From Epiperipatus broadwayi (lineage: Eukaryota; Onychophora; Udeonychophora; Euonychophora; Peripatidae): a stretch of DNA of 64,000 nucleotides. Below the pieces are notes generated by a model that was not told where the DNA came from, did not search any database, and worked only from the letters and a program-made list of their open reading frames with translations. Positions 33,566 through 44,779 of the stretch are shown here, in pieces (position 1 is the stretch's first letter; the number at the start of each line of letters is the position of its first letter). The stretch spans positions 8,502,007 through 8,566,006 of the forward strand of contig JAQFVV010000036.1 in assembly GCA_028023455.1 (NCBI GenBank). Direction: 5' to 3'. The translations under genes and the position numbers were made by a program.

Positions 33566-34321
33566 TAAATTCCTTGAATGAGGAAAATGAAACGCGATTG
33601 TAATAATAGAGATTAAAATTTCCTATAAAGATGTTTTAACGATTTTTTTCTTTAAAAAATGTTAACAATATTTTTCTTCCTAGTTTATATGTTTTTTAAA
33701 ATAAAATATGAATCCAAAGATGACATAAATATTTCCCGAGGAGAACAACATTTTGCAAAAAGATGAAAGGAAACCAAGCGTAAAAATAGTAACTAACGAA
33801 GGAAGTCAAGGTAAGATAGCTGAAATGCGTGATTGATAATAAAAAAATTAAAATTTTTCTATTCATTTACAATTATAATTTATATTCATCCTAGAATGAT
33901 TTATGAATTTTATATAAACAGTAACATTATTAAATACATTACAATTTAATTCAAATTTTATTTGTAATTTATTTACTTGTAGAGTCTCTCTTTATCAAAA
34001 CAAAGCAACTCAACAATTGATTTAATTTGTATGTAATCTATATTTTATGTCAACATATATCACCCATTTGCGATTTAACAATATCCCAATGTGAAATAAA
34101 TTCTTGCTATCAAATGACAATTAATCTTTCTCAAATGTTAAGAGATTATTTTTTTATTAAAAGAAATACATATATCGAGTTAAATGCTTGTATCTTAAAC
34201 TGAACTTGTTATAATAGTTTTTGAACTAGGTGTGAAAATGGATGCTTATTACATAACCAAACAATTTATTCAAACAGACAAGTCTATTTAAAATAGATCA
34301 CTTAGTTCATATTTCTCAAAT
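33566..34321. other. AT-rich upstream DNA
   Basis: Upstream region of the somatomedin-B gene. No other gene or repeat is recognised. Confidence 0.4.
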
Positions 34322-34527
<206 letters not shown>

Positions 34528-35246
34528 AGAATCATCACCTGCGAGTGAGGCAATTTATTTACTTATTTGCTTATCTATTTGTCTATCCATGCATACACAT
34601 ATATATAGAGAGAAAGAGAGAGGGGGAGAGGGAGAGAAAGAAAGGAAAGAATAGAAAGGAAGGAAAAATAAAATTGAAAGAAAGTGAAAAGGTATAAAAT
34701 TTCCAGCTTCCTTCAAAATACCATAAATATTATATACAAATTATTACTTTGTAGTTATTAATAATGTGATCTGTTGAAAAGGGGGGTTTATAACCTGAAA
34801 AAGTTATATAACAACTGTCTTAATCAAATAAACCTTAAATTATCAATATTATCAAAGTAGTATAAAACATTATATCCATATTACCTTATTTTATTATAAT
34901 TTCCACATTAATTATTACTTTTACCAAGATGTTATTGTGACTGATTTCTGCCCTTTCTAACTATTTAATTTGGTATTAAAAGTTCTCACAAACATGTAAT
35001 TTGCTTTTGTTATTTTTAAAAAAATTATAATTATAAAAATCAATTTATCAGAATATAGTTGCTTTTTGCAGTATTTCTAATTTATTCATGCTTTTGAATC
35101 TAATATAGCTGTGACAATTTTATTTAATCAATAATTCGGAAGTTTTAATAGTTTGTAATGGGCCTTGTGGTGTAATTTTGTAGGTTTGTCATGTTCATGA
35201 ACAGATTATTCAATAAACATGGGTAACACATGGAAATCTATGTTAA
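34528..35246. other. AT-rich DNA
   Basis: No recognised gene or element. Confidence 0.4.
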
Positions 35247-35353
35247 ACGTTGTTAGCCGAGAGGTCATCGCAGCTGCCTTGCAAGCAAGTAGTTGGTTGC
35301 AGACGGTTGTTAGTTCGCCTCCCAGCCGATGCTATGACATATGAAAAAAAAAA
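35247..35353 (+). mobile_element. tRNA-derived SINE, diverged copy
   Basis: The head CGTTGTTAGCCGAGAGG is followed by an anticodon region CTTGCAAG, an insert, a weak B box (TAGTTCGCCTCCC), and 'gatgctatgacatatg' plus an A tail. The joint and tail match the copies at 56.5 and 63.7 kb, although the anticodon arm has drifted from TCC. Confidence 0.75.
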
Positions 35354-36299
35354 CATGGAAATCTATTAAGTAGCAGAGAATTTCTGAATAAATGCAGAAA
35401 TTTGCATGACTAATTAACTATCCAATTATTTTGAGTAAGGAGATATCTGGCTATTGTTAGTCATAGTGTGTTGAGAATATTATTGAAAAGTCACTTTAAT
35501 TTTATATTTTATTTTAAAAAATGGCACAATTGCATGGTTAATAAGAGAAATGGCATCTACCAAAAATGTTGAACCTATGCATTACCTATATACTTGTTTA
35601 TTTTTCTGCCTAAAAGTAACTAGTAAAAGAAACTAGAGTTTTCAACCCAAACTATTGTAGCGTATCAATTTTAAAGCCAATTATAAACTAGTTTTTAAAA
35701 ATATATACTTAAGAAAAATTTATGACTGACTCTAAAATTTAAGCTACTAAATAATTTCAGGTTGACACCATCATGGCTACTTATTAGTACATTCAACTGA
35801 ATGGTCAAGATTGGTTTCAAATTATTACCAGGTGAATTATGAACTCCTTCATGGGTCAAACAATCCATACAGTATTGGATAATAAACGAGTATGCAAATA
35901 TTTTAATTATAGAGTAAAACATCCACTGAAATATATTAAAAGCCTTCACCATTCAATAATTGGCAAGTTATCTTTTCTGTAAGAATTAAGTGTAGAAGCC
36001 ATTATCCTGTAGAAAGCTGATTAAAGAAAGTTTTGTGTACTTTTATTTGCATATGATATCTAAATAAACGAGTAACATGTCAGTTAAAACTGAAAAGGTC
36101 TTTAAATAAATAATTAAAATGCTTAATATTACAAGCAGCAAACAAATAATACTATTCGTTTAAAGCATTTCATTAGTATATGTAGTTATACTGTATTTTT
36201 TAAACCTCTACAGTATTAAAAATAATGTAATAATATTTAATTTAAAATATGAATTTTTTTTACAGTACAGGTTTTTTCATACCTGCACATCTATATGTA
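35354..36299. other. AT-rich DNA
   Basis: No gene or repeat family is recognised. Short open frames here have no domains. Confidence 0.35.
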
Positions 36300-36560
36300 A
36301 TATATAGGGGGTTTGAATCCAGACTTTCACACGCCTTTTAGCCATCCGTGCTATCTCATACTACTGATACACTTGATCACACACATGTCAAAAAGTTAAA
36401 TAATCACCAATATATGTATTTCGTGCTAAATCAGCACTGGTCAGTTGGTCCAGATTATCATGTCCACCCATATATACAATCAAAACTCTGCTTATATTAA
36501 GATAGCCAATATTCATACTTTAATGGACATGCTTCAAACGACTTCTCCTCACAACTCTTC
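36300..36560 (-). mobile_element. Hammerhead-bearing repeat family 1, single copy
   Basis: On the minus strand, the order is 'aagcatgtccattaaagtat', a spacer, the hammerhead (36458-36400), 'gtgtgtgatcaagtgtatcag', and a tRNA-like part. The last has an A-box-like GATGGCTAAAAGG and a B-box-like GGATTCAAAC (36311-36320). This arrangement recalls SINE-like hammerhead repeats such as schistosome Sm-alpha. No protein is encoded. Confidence 0.7.
36400..36458 (-). ncRNA. Hammerhead ribozyme, family 1, all stems intact but G8 mutated
   Basis: Outer stem I is ATAATC with GATTAT, then a TGG bulge, then inner stem I ACCAA with TTGGT. The core reads CTGACCA where CTGACGA is expected, so the catalytic G8 is C. 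Stem II is GTGCT/AGCAC around GATTT. GAAA and stem III AUA(CA)UAU follow, then a UA cleavage site. The helices are perfect, which best shows the ancestral fold, but cleavage should be lost. Confidence 0.82.
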
Positions 36561-36779
36561 AGCTGTCCATTTCATTTAAAATCTGATGATGGAAGGTTCA
36601 AAGCCCACCTTAGTGTCAAACTTCTCATCCAACCCATGTTGACCAGAAGTCAATCTGACCCCTCATGTACAGGAAATAATTAATTTACATACATATATGA
36701 GGGATGGGCAGACCTTAAAGCACTATATTTTGAAATATGAAATTTTTCTACAGTACATGCTTTTTCATATCTGCACATC
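36561..36779. other. Spacer between family 1 copies
   Basis: Sequence around 36660-36740 repeats parts of 36240-36290 ('gaattttt..acagtaca', 'tttttcatacctgcacatctatatgtaatatatag'), showing that the family 1 unit and its flank were duplicated together. Confidence 0.5.
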
Positions 36780-36887
36780 TATATGTAATATATAGGAGTT
36801 TGAACTCAAGACTTTTACACAATCCTCAGCCACCCATGCTATCTCATACTACTGATACATTTGATCACACACATGTCGAAAAGATAA

Positions 36888-36948
36888 ATAATCATCAACA
36901 TATCGTATTTCGTGCTCAACCAGCACTCGTCAGTTGGTCCAGATTATC
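36888..36948 (-). ncRNA. Hammerhead ribozyme, family 1, left arm
   Basis: On the minus strand, outer stem I GATAATC pairs with GATTAT, followed by a TGG bulge and inner ACCAA with TTGAT (one mismatch). The core is CTGACGA (complement of 36927-36933). Stem II is GTGCT/AGCAC around GGTTG. GAAA is followed by TACGATATG. The base before stem I is G where H is required, so the cleavage position itself may be damaged. Confidence 0.75.
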
Positions 36949-36964
36949 ACTTTCACATACCTAG

Positions 36965-37014
36965 ACCAACTGACGAGTGCTGGCTTAGCACGAAATACGG
37001 ATATTGGTGATTAT
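36965..37014 (+). ncRNA. Hammerhead ribozyme, family 1, right arm (intact core)
   Basis: Inner stem I is ACCAA (36965-36969) with TTGGT (37004-37008). The core CTGACGA is at 36970-36976. Stem II is a perfect GTGCT/AGCAC (36977-36991) around GGCTT, with the canonical G10.1-C11.1 closing pair. GAAA is at 36992-36995. Stem III is AU(ACGG)AU, and cleavage is predicted after A37003 of UA. The outer stem I partner is lost at the foldback junction, so only five stem I pairs remain. Confidence 0.82.
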
Positions 37015-37105
37015 TTATCTTTTTGACTGTGTGATCAAGTGTATCAGAGATATGAGATAACATAGAAGGCTGAAGGGCGTGAGAATGTCTGAGTTCAACC
37101 CACCT

Positions 37106-37808
37106 AAATATTTAATTTAATAAAAATATTTTAGCATTTATTAAAAGATTGTTGTCTGAAATTATATGATGAAAATATGCTTCATAAATTTAAATTTATA
37201 TAAATCACATAAGTCAGTAAATACATTGGGTTATATAATTATAGGGACGACTTTGAATAGCCAAGTCTAACAAATATGTCCTTATAATCGGAATGCTTAT
37301 TATTAACCATTTATAATGTATGAAACTGTGCGTTTGAGTTAAATATTGGGATAGTAATAATTTGGAGAGATGTAGAATTGTATAAAGAGTTGTGTCAAGT
37401 GGTTGGATTATATTGAGTGATCGCTAGCTAAAAAAAAACATTTTGTTTTAGTATAGTAAAAATGATTTAAAATGACATATATTTATTAAAATATTGAAAC
37501 AAGAAATTACATTTATATTATTCATGTAGGTAATATTTACTAAGACAATAAACATTTAAGCATATGCGCTTGAAAATACGAAGGTAGGGACCTCTACAGG
37601 TCTTAAACACAAGTTTACTCTGTGGTAAATACAAGGCAAACGTAAAAATGACTATGTCGAAGAATCGTGTTGTCCAAACCTAATTAATGAAATCAGTTCT
37701 GGCTGATATGCATATTAAGACTTGTTTACCCCCCCTCCCTACTTCCATGTCTACAACAACATGTTTGGAGCAAATCTAATATTATAAATAATGTATATAC
37801 ATATAGAT
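37106..37808. other. AT-rich DNA
   Basis: Apart from the short repeat at 37520-37625, nothing is recognised. Confidence 0.35.
37520..37625. repeat. Short interspersed repeat, second copy
   Basis: Partner of 31760-31862 with the same ACCTCTACAGGT core. Confidence 0.55.
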
Positions 37809-37905
37809 ATAAAAACATAATAAAAAAACACAATTATTTCTCTATAAAGCTGCTTTAAAGCAGCTTTATAGAGGAGTAATTGAGTGTTTTTTATTATGTT
37901 TTTAT
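37809..37905. repeat. Palindrome, about 46-bp arms
   Basis: The arms ATAAAAACATAATAAAAA... and ...TTATTATGTTTTTAT mirror each other, with a central GCTGCTTTAAAGCAGC. It is probably a small palindromic MITE. No GAAA or CTGANGA is present, so it is not hammerhead-related. Confidence 0.8.
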
Positions 37906-38593
37906 TTTACCTTTAGTTAGATCGTATATTTATTATTCTCATATAGATATCTTTAAGACAATTTTTAAATAGTTCCACTGGAAGCAAATGTATTTATAAC
38001 AATCTCCAATAAAAAAAATCAGAAAGAAAAAGGATTTTTTTAAAACAGATTTGTTATATCACATGGTAAAGAAAGATTTTGTTCTTTTCTTTGTTTTATC
38101 TTTTTTGTTATAAATAACTTGATACCCTTTACAACAATACTTGGACAGTCATCTAAAACTTAAGGTTTGTTTGAAACCTAAAAAAAAATTTCCAAGTGTC
38201 TGTCTTCTGTCCCAGGTTCAAACTTTAAATTTAAACATGACGGATGAATGCACAACAACTAGGCTATATATACACACATATAAATATTTAAGTATTTACT
38301 TGTAATCTTTTTAAATCTTTGCTAAGTTTGAAAAATTACATAGAAATATCATAGAGTGAAAACATTTTTGATAATCATTAAAATGTTTTAAAAAGTGCAT
38401 ATATAAAATTAGCTATGGATTAATAAATACACGTTATAACTACAAATAAAATTAGTAAAATAAATAATACATAAAAGCAGTTGTAACCAAGTAAAAGATT
38501 TTTCCTATATCTCAATTAACTAGAAACAGCACTATAACTTGATCTCAATTAGAAAATAAATGTTGCTTATTTTTAGCTGACTCAAAAATAATA
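37906..38593. other. AT-rich DNA
   Basis: No recognised feature. Confidence 0.35.
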
Positions 38594-38797
38594 ATGACTA
38601 TTAAGTTTGGGAAGAGTACACTTGAAGATCAAGATGCTGTTCTCTTTACTAGAGACAAGACAACTTTATTACAAAAGTCATATTTTCGTACAGTTATAGA
38701 GTGGCAGGCTGAGAATTTTAAGGACCACGGGGATCACGTCCAGATTTTTCACTTCGGGCACTCAAAATTTTTAAGAACTTCCCTTATGAGGTCTTGA
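38594..38797 (+). CDS. Unrecognised 67-residue open frame or exon-like segment
   Basis: Mixed, protein-like composition (FKDHGDHVQIFHFGHSKFLR near its end) and a higher GC content than the neighbouring DNA, especially at 38710-38770. A TTTTTAG acceptor-like sequence lies 24 bases upstream. No family is recognised. It could be a single exon, a transposon scrap or chance. Confidence 0.2.
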   Translation: MTIKFGKSTLEDQDAVLFTRDKTTLLQKSYFRTVIEWQAENFKDHGDHVQIFHFGHSKFLRTSLMRS

Positions 38798-39859
38798 ACA
38801 ATAAAGTCATTGAATATATATATATGGTTGTAAGAAAAATGCTTTTTACTTCAAATAATTCTTAACTAGTTGGAAAAATGAAAATATTGAATACATTTAT
38901 AAATGAACAAAAAATTATAAACGAGTACTAGTTTGAAACTAGCAGAAAAATAAGTCAAGTAAATTCCTGGTCACCGAGGATTTTATTAGAAAATAATGTA
39001 TCTTTAATATTTGTGTAATCTAATTTGTTAACACGTCTTTATGCATATAAACTAATCAGATTTCAGGTTTATAGTGAGAGTGGATAGTCTGAAAGTTGCG
39101 ATATCACAGATTTCTAAAAAAGAAGTACACAGATAAAGGCAAAAATCTAATTGGTTGCATATGTTTTTCCAGCACTGACTTTATATATATGTAACTATTT
39201 TTGTATCTTTGTAAAGATAAAGAGTAAGTAAAATAAATAACCCTCTGAAGGATAAAAGCTTTCTAAAAGCCCTTATAAAAGAAATAGTGAAGAAGAAAAC
39301 CATATTCATAAGACTTGCAAATTAAGAGTTGTTAAAAACTTAAATGTTTTTTGTTTTATTCCCTATCTAAAAATAGATTGATAACCATTTATTGAACAAT
39401 ATTGAATATTAATTATTAGACTATAGGCATATAAGCCTGACGCACTAATATTACAATATAGACTATGCAATATCTTTTACATGCAAACATGCATATATGG
39501 ATACATTTGCTATGAATCAAGCTTAATCTTGGACGACTTAGATTATGTAATTAAAAAAGGAGGCTATATTATGTCAAGCAATGCTATCTCTATTGGATCT
39601 GCTTGAGCTTTGCATTTATATGACAAAACAATATATACAACTGACAAAGTAACACCAAACCCAACCTTACGTGATCACCATTTTTTAAGTTTACACAATA
39701 TTGTATGGAGGAAGTTGCTATTATATTATCTCCAAATATATTATAGGTTATCGATTAGAGAATATAATGCAATTAGTCATACATGCAGGCACACACACAT
39801 GCATATTTCACAAATCTGGGCTGCTAAATTCAGTCTAGATATATCAGTACTAAACTCAT
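38798..39859. other. AT-rich DNA
   Basis: No recognised gene. A short phrase 'gtgatcaccatttttta' near 39670 matches the flank of hammerhead family 2, suggesting an old remnant. Confidence 0.35.
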
Positions 39860-39957
39860 CATACAGTAGTGTCACTAAATGCAATCTTTATGCATCCATT
39901 GACTATGAAAGCTTACACTTGGTGGCACTACTGTATGGAGAGTTTGGTGTTTAAAAA
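39860..39957. mobile_element. Ends of a family 2 foldback, centre deleted
   Basis: CATACAGTAGTGTCAC and its complement GTGGCACTACTGTATG, followed by GAGAGTTTGGTG, match the outer ends of the family 2 copies at 49.1 and 53.2 kb. The ribozyme-bearing middle is missing. Confidence 0.6.
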
Positions 39958-40099
39958 ATATTTGACTGCCTTGCTGTGCTGATAACGCTGATTTGTTCTG
40001 AAAGATAAGTTAAAGTTTTATATATTTTTAATAATATTTAAATAAAAAATTCTGTTGTTGGAGAACATTCCTTAGTAAGTAGATGAGAAAAGAGAATTA

Positions 40100-40735
40100 G
40101 AATACAGAGAGATAGATTTAATTGGATTTGGAAAGCTTGAGAAAAATACTGCTAACGTTTGGAAAGTGATTCAATATGGCAACATTTTATATATGTGTAT
40201 GTGTGTGTGTGTTTACTGTAAGAATGCTTTAAAACTAAGTCATATGTAAAATTAGTTGGATTTTAAGAAGTTTAGAAAAAATTTCAATTTAAATAAAAGA
40301 GGGATTTATTTTAGAAAGAGGGTACCATTTGAGATGAAAGTTTAGAGGAGCATGTGTTTATTGATCACCATTAAAAAAAATTTCTTTTTCTTTTGTATAA
40401 AGAGTTTGAAGAGTGATAGAAAAATCATAAATATAAATATACAGTAGGGGAATTGAAAAATAAGGAAATATGGATTGCATTTGTATCCCACAATGTATGT
40501 ATGATGGTCAAAAGGAAATAAGACATATCTTCGTAGAGTGTATGGTATGTGATAAGGTTTTCCATTTGAAATACTTAAATAAGACTAGGAAGAATATAAA
40601 AGATGTATGATTGTGTAGATCATCCATAAATGTGATAAAAGAGGTGAAAAAATGGTTTCTAATTATTGTAATGGTATACATATATGTCATTACTTAACTG
40701 TCAAATAATAAAAGAAATATTGATAAATAAAATCA
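40100..40735 (+). pseudogene. LINE ORF2 C-terminal remnant
   Basis: Near 40470-40560 the plus strand reads a cysteine cluster with an IRHIFVECMVCDKVFHLKYL segment, which resembles the zinc-knuckle-like end of LINE ORF2 proteins. Upstream, RVPFEMKV lies in a degraded frame. The 3' end has (AAATA)-like sequence. It is too decayed to assign to a clade. Confidence 0.5.
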
Positions 40736-40739
40736 TTCG

Positions 40740-42630
40740 AATAGAAATTTAAAAAATTAATAAATTTATTTAAATCAATATATAAAATTGCACAGATGGA
40801 AAACTATTAAATAATTACTTAAGTTAAAGTAAAAAAAGGGAAAAAATGTAAGGATAATTTTTTTTTTTAAAGTAAAGTAAAAGAAAATAAAAGCTGTTAA
40901 TTATTTTCTATTTACAAATTATTTTTAATTTGATTTTCTACTTAGAAATTACGATTTTCTATTTAAATTAATGACATAATAACAAAGAGGCCTTTGAGGA
41001 AATTTAACCAATCAGTCATACAAGAGATCAATTAAAAAAAAATCCTAGTAATAAAATCTGATTCCCCCACTCAAAAGTGAACTGCCTAGTAAAAGATACA
41101 AATGAACACATGGTCCACAGAGAACATTATCATCACGAATAAGATCAGCATGAAGCCAGGCAATATCAATCCTGGAATTTGATGATAAGATATTCAAAAC
41201 AATATAAAAGGGAAGAAAAGAAAACTGTAGTTAAGAGGCATTTTGTTGTTTTATTTTACTCTGGTTGATTATATACATTTTTTTTATACTTGTGTATTGC
41301 AGATTTCCAAAATGTAAGGATTATGCAATAAATTAGTTACCCATATTGGCACCAACTGAGGTAGCCTCCAGAGTGATGGTTTCTGAAAAGCAGCAAATGA
41401 TGGATAAGTCTTCACATAAACAATATTAAATGGCTCTGATTACAATTGTGCGATGCATCAAGGATCACCAAAATGAACTTCAAATAGATATACAGCCACA
41501 GAAAGTATGAACTTTTGTCTTAAATGAGATATGCAATTTAATAATCTAAAATAAGAATTTTTCAAACACAACCCATAAAGTCTCTTATTTGATTAAGGAA
41601 AAATTTAAATTATTTGTTATCTATTTTTCTTTTAATGTGTTTACTATTGTTATTATTATTTTCATTCTTGTAATTTCTTTTAAATTAATAATTTAAATAT
41701 AAGTATAAATGGGTGCATAGATTTGTAAGATTATGTTAGTCTAAGTGGTTTAATTTTGGGCTATTTGTTTTGTAGTTGAATTGGTGCTGGTGGAGAGATG
41801 TGCAGGTATTTTATGTCAATGTAATCTGAGGAGGCACATTGGATTCTCATTCCCTTGTGCCACATTAGCATAGAGGGCATAGTACCCAATTGAATGCATG
41901 GCCCAAAAGTGTAGGCATCATGTTGCCAATGGTTGTAGATGTATTTCCCATTCCATTGATCTCCTTTGGTGACAGTAAGATGGTAAATACTGCAGTCCCC
42001 ATTTATAGAGCATGTTTAGTATATGTATTCCAAATGATTACCTCACCAAGTGTCATTCTTTCTTTAATGATGTCATGCTACGGATGCACATTCCTGTTAG
42101 CATGGTTTTTTATGTTAACATCCTCATTTTGCATTAATCACATTGATATATCAGTAATTTGGTGCTGGTTTGGATGAGAATATGTAGCCTGGAGTTAAAA
42201 GAATTAAGTATATAAATGCATAATGTAGGTAGCATATTTACATTTAACAAAGTATTAAAATCATGTTCAATATATTAAATGCATCTGTGCATATACTTAA
42301 ATTAAATTTACTTAGTAGTTCATTCAGTTTTCATAATTTGTTTTAATGTGTGTACACATAATAATAAAAATGTTTTGTTTAATTAATTTTGGTAGTAATT
42401 TATTTATATATATTTTTATTAATATTTTTTGAAAATCAAGAATTGAAAGTTTTAAATATACAATATGATATTTTAAGCTCAACCTCTCCCTGAGCTAGTG
42501 ACAGGGGTTTTTGGTTCGACAAAAGAATGACCTCTCCTATATATATCTGCCACCTTTATAAATTTCCTAGTTTTGAATAGCCTAGTGGTGCCCTGGCATG
42601 GCAGATAGGGTTGTGAGGTTGAGTTGTACA
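40740..42630 (+). mobile_element. Diverged LTR of family C
   Basis: Matches 16407-18595 in order: 'atataaaattgcacagat', a TATA box (ATATAAAAGG, about 41203), 'gcatagatttgtaagattatg', 'ctccctgagctagtgaca', 'atctgcc...tttataaa', 'cctagtggtgccct', and an end at TTGTACA (42630). It is strongly diverged; the exact left end is unclear. The open frame at 41890-42177 lies within it and is not supported as a gene. Confidence 0.6.
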
Positions 42631-42667
42631 GTTATAGTGTAGATAATTTTAAAAAAAGTCAGGAGAA

Positions 42668-42880
42668 ATGGAGAAAAATGTAGATAAGGATGATAGAATG
42701 GAGTATACATTTAGTGGAGTGACAAAAGATATGGATGACAAAATAAGTAGTGCAATGGAGATAATAGTTAGGCAAAAAATAAGTAAGATAGAAGAAGAGG
42801 TAAAGGATGTAGAAATAAAATTAAAAGTGATAGACATGAAGTGTGAGCAGATCAATAAATTAATGAATAGAAACAATTAG
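42668..42880 (+). pseudogene. LINE ORF1 coiled-coil segment
   Basis: 70 residues, largely a charged amphipathic helix (ISKIEEEVKDVEIKLKVIDM). Its position just before the SGNH segment fits the oligomerisation coil of a LINE ORF1 protein. It ends in a stop, and the following DNA keeps similar Glu/Lys-rich codons. Confidence 0.55.
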
Positions 42881-42998
42881 AAAGTAGATAAGGAAGTCCA
42901 GAAGATGGAAGAGATGGGGACAGATGAAGTAGGGAAAGTAATTAGAGGATGAGGAGATGTAGTTGCAAGGAAAAATAAAAATAGGTATGTAAGACTAT

Positions 42999-43388
42999 TT
43001 GTCTAGAACTAAAATTAGGAAGGTTACAGATAAGATAAAGAAACAGAAGAAAAGAGATGTTTATGTTATGGTGGGGCTAAATAATTTGTCAGAGCCATCA
43101 AAGAGATTAATGGATGAATACAAAGAATTGATTAGTAGTTTGAATAAGATTAAAGCAAGATTAAAAGAAGTTGGATTATTACCAAAATTCAATAATAGGT
43201 ATAGGTCAGATAAAGCATGTTCTATAAATGAAATATTAAACAAATTATGTCAGAGAAATAATGTTATGTTTGAGAATGTGTGGGATTTTTTTTATTAGTA
43301 AGAGGAAGTTATATACTAAAGATGGACTGCACTTAGCAAAACAAGAAAGTAAAGCATTAGATGGTTTGATTTATAAAAATAAATTATA
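42999..43388 (+). pseudogene. LINE ORF1 SGNH-hydrolase-like domain
   Basis: The frame carries VYVMVGLNNL, equivalent to the GTNN block of SGNH/GDSL hydrolases. LPKFNNRYRSDKACSINEIL and a VMFENVWDFF stretch follow. After a frame change near 43295, KLYTKDGLHLAKQESKAL carries the D-x-x-H catalytic pair of block V. The Asn of block III is retained. Such domains occur in ORF1 proteins of some LINEs. It is not a cellular esterase. Confidence 0.65.
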
Positions 43389-43699
43389 GTTTGAAAAACA
43401 TATAAAGGGGATAGAATTTTAAATTATAATATCAAAAAAAAAAGAGATTAAAAATGAATGGGATGTAAGATGTAAACAAAATATAGCTGATTCATATATA
43501 AATGTAGATGTGGAAAGGGAATTAGTCTGTAAAGCTAATGATAAACAAGCTAATTACAAATATAATAGAGAAGAGTCAAAAGAATTTATAAAAGGATACC
43601 AAGAAAGGAAGAAATTGTTAAACTTGTATATTTAAATATATAAGGTGGTAGGAGACCAGAAAAGTGGTTGGAATTAAACAAAGCAGTTAAAAACAAAGG

Positions 43700-44160
43700 G
43701 CTTGAAGTATTCACAGTAGGGAAACACATCCAAGAGAAGAAGAACTTATATTGGAAGATTTGGTGTGGCAGTGTATAAATAGAAAAGAAAAAAAAAGGGG
43801 TAGTGGTATAGGAGTTATGTCAAAAATATTTTAATATTGTAAAGTGTCAAGAACATTTGTGATTTGAGATAAGGGCAGGAAGGCAAGAATGGATGGTGAC
43901 TATAGTGTATTTGGACCCTGGAGATAGTCAAACTGCAATGAAAAGGAAGAGTGGCATATATGAATGCCTTGTTAAGGATATAGAGAGTTTCAATAAAAGG
44001 AAAAGAAAATAATGGTTATAGGGGATATGAATGGGTATATTGAAGAAAATGATGACATGGATAACAGAAATGGACAAATTTTGAAATTTTTTTGTTAGAG
44101 AGTAAATTTGAGCATTGGAAATTTGTCAAATACTTAGAAGGGTGATACATATGGTCTAGA
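43700..44160 (+). pseudogene. LINE EEP endonuclease remnant
   Basis: Through several frame changes: GSGIGVMSK, then GRQEWMVTIVYLDPGD (the region before the catalytic centre) and IGDMNGYIEENDDMDNRNGQIL, where GDMNG carries the catalytic Asp and Asn. The endonuclease would nick target DNA for reverse transcription. It is dead through stops. Confidence 0.6.
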
Positions 44161-44242
44161 AATAATATATTTTACATAATATATTATGGATTAGTATAAA
44201 AAGAAGAATGAATAAAGTACAGAAAATTAAAATGTTTGATAA

Positions 44243-44245
<3 letters not shown>

Positions 44246-44339
<94 letters not shown>

Positions 44340-44353
44340 AGAGAGAGAGAGAG
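44246..44353 (+). repeat. (GA)n microsatellite
   Basis: About 108 bp of GA repeats with three AA interruptions, inside the LINE remnant. It creates artificial Ser/Leu and Arg/Glu frames. Confidence 0.95.
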
Positions 44354-44779
44354 TATGTAATAGTGATCATATTTTTTTTTATAATAGAAATTGTTTTGTA
44401 ATGTGATGGAAAATATTACTAAGAGTAGAAAGGATAATGAAAGGTGTAGATGGAGAATGAATGATAAGAGTAAGTTAGAAGAATATAAAATAAAAGGAGA
44501 AGAAATCATGGATGAGTTAGTTGGGTCTGAATTATAAGGACTGGTGTGCTGAAATATAAAAAGTGGCAAATAGAGTTTTAGATAATAGATACATATATAG
44601 AAATAGAAAATTGCTTATAATTAATTATTTAATTAAATGCATACAATTTACTGTTTAAATTCTCAGTAAGTCATTGCAGAGTAACTATGGAGACTATACA
44701 AATCTATAATAAGGTTGGATTACTTGATTGTAAATTGATAGGTAAGAATGCATAGAAATGTAGAAATGATTATTTATTT

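Larger units (their letters stand above)
36780..37105. mobile_element. Hammerhead-bearing repeat family 1, head-to-head foldback
   Basis: The left arm (36798-36950) and right arm (36962-37101) are inverted copies around a spacer of about 12 bp. Both arms end in the tRNA-like tail (GAGTTCAAACTCC at the left on the minus strand, GAGTTCAACCC at the right). Each arm carries a hammerhead on its own strand. Confidence 0.8.
42660..44720 (+). mobile_element. LINE with SGNH-type ORF1 and endonuclease, decayed
   Basis: Order on the plus strand: a coiled-coil frame (42668-42880), an SGNH-hydrolase-like segment (42999-43388), then an exonuclease/endonuclease/phosphatase region with GDMNG (about 44019). 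A (GA)n array and unreadable remains follow. ORF1 proteins with an esterase-like domain followed by an EEP endonuclease fit CR1/L2-type LINEs. The reverse transcriptase is missing. Confidence 0.7.

Noticed and set aside
37809-37905. Hammerhead in the 37.8-kb palindrome
   Set aside because: Neither CTGANGA nor GAAA occurs in the centre; it is a plain palindrome.
40508-40690. Minus-strand 60-codon open frame
   Set aside because: The plus strand reads a LINE cysteine-cluster remnant here, so the minus frame is a shadow.
44243-44569. Ser/Leu repeat open frame on the minus strand
   Set aside because: Produced by the (GA)n array.
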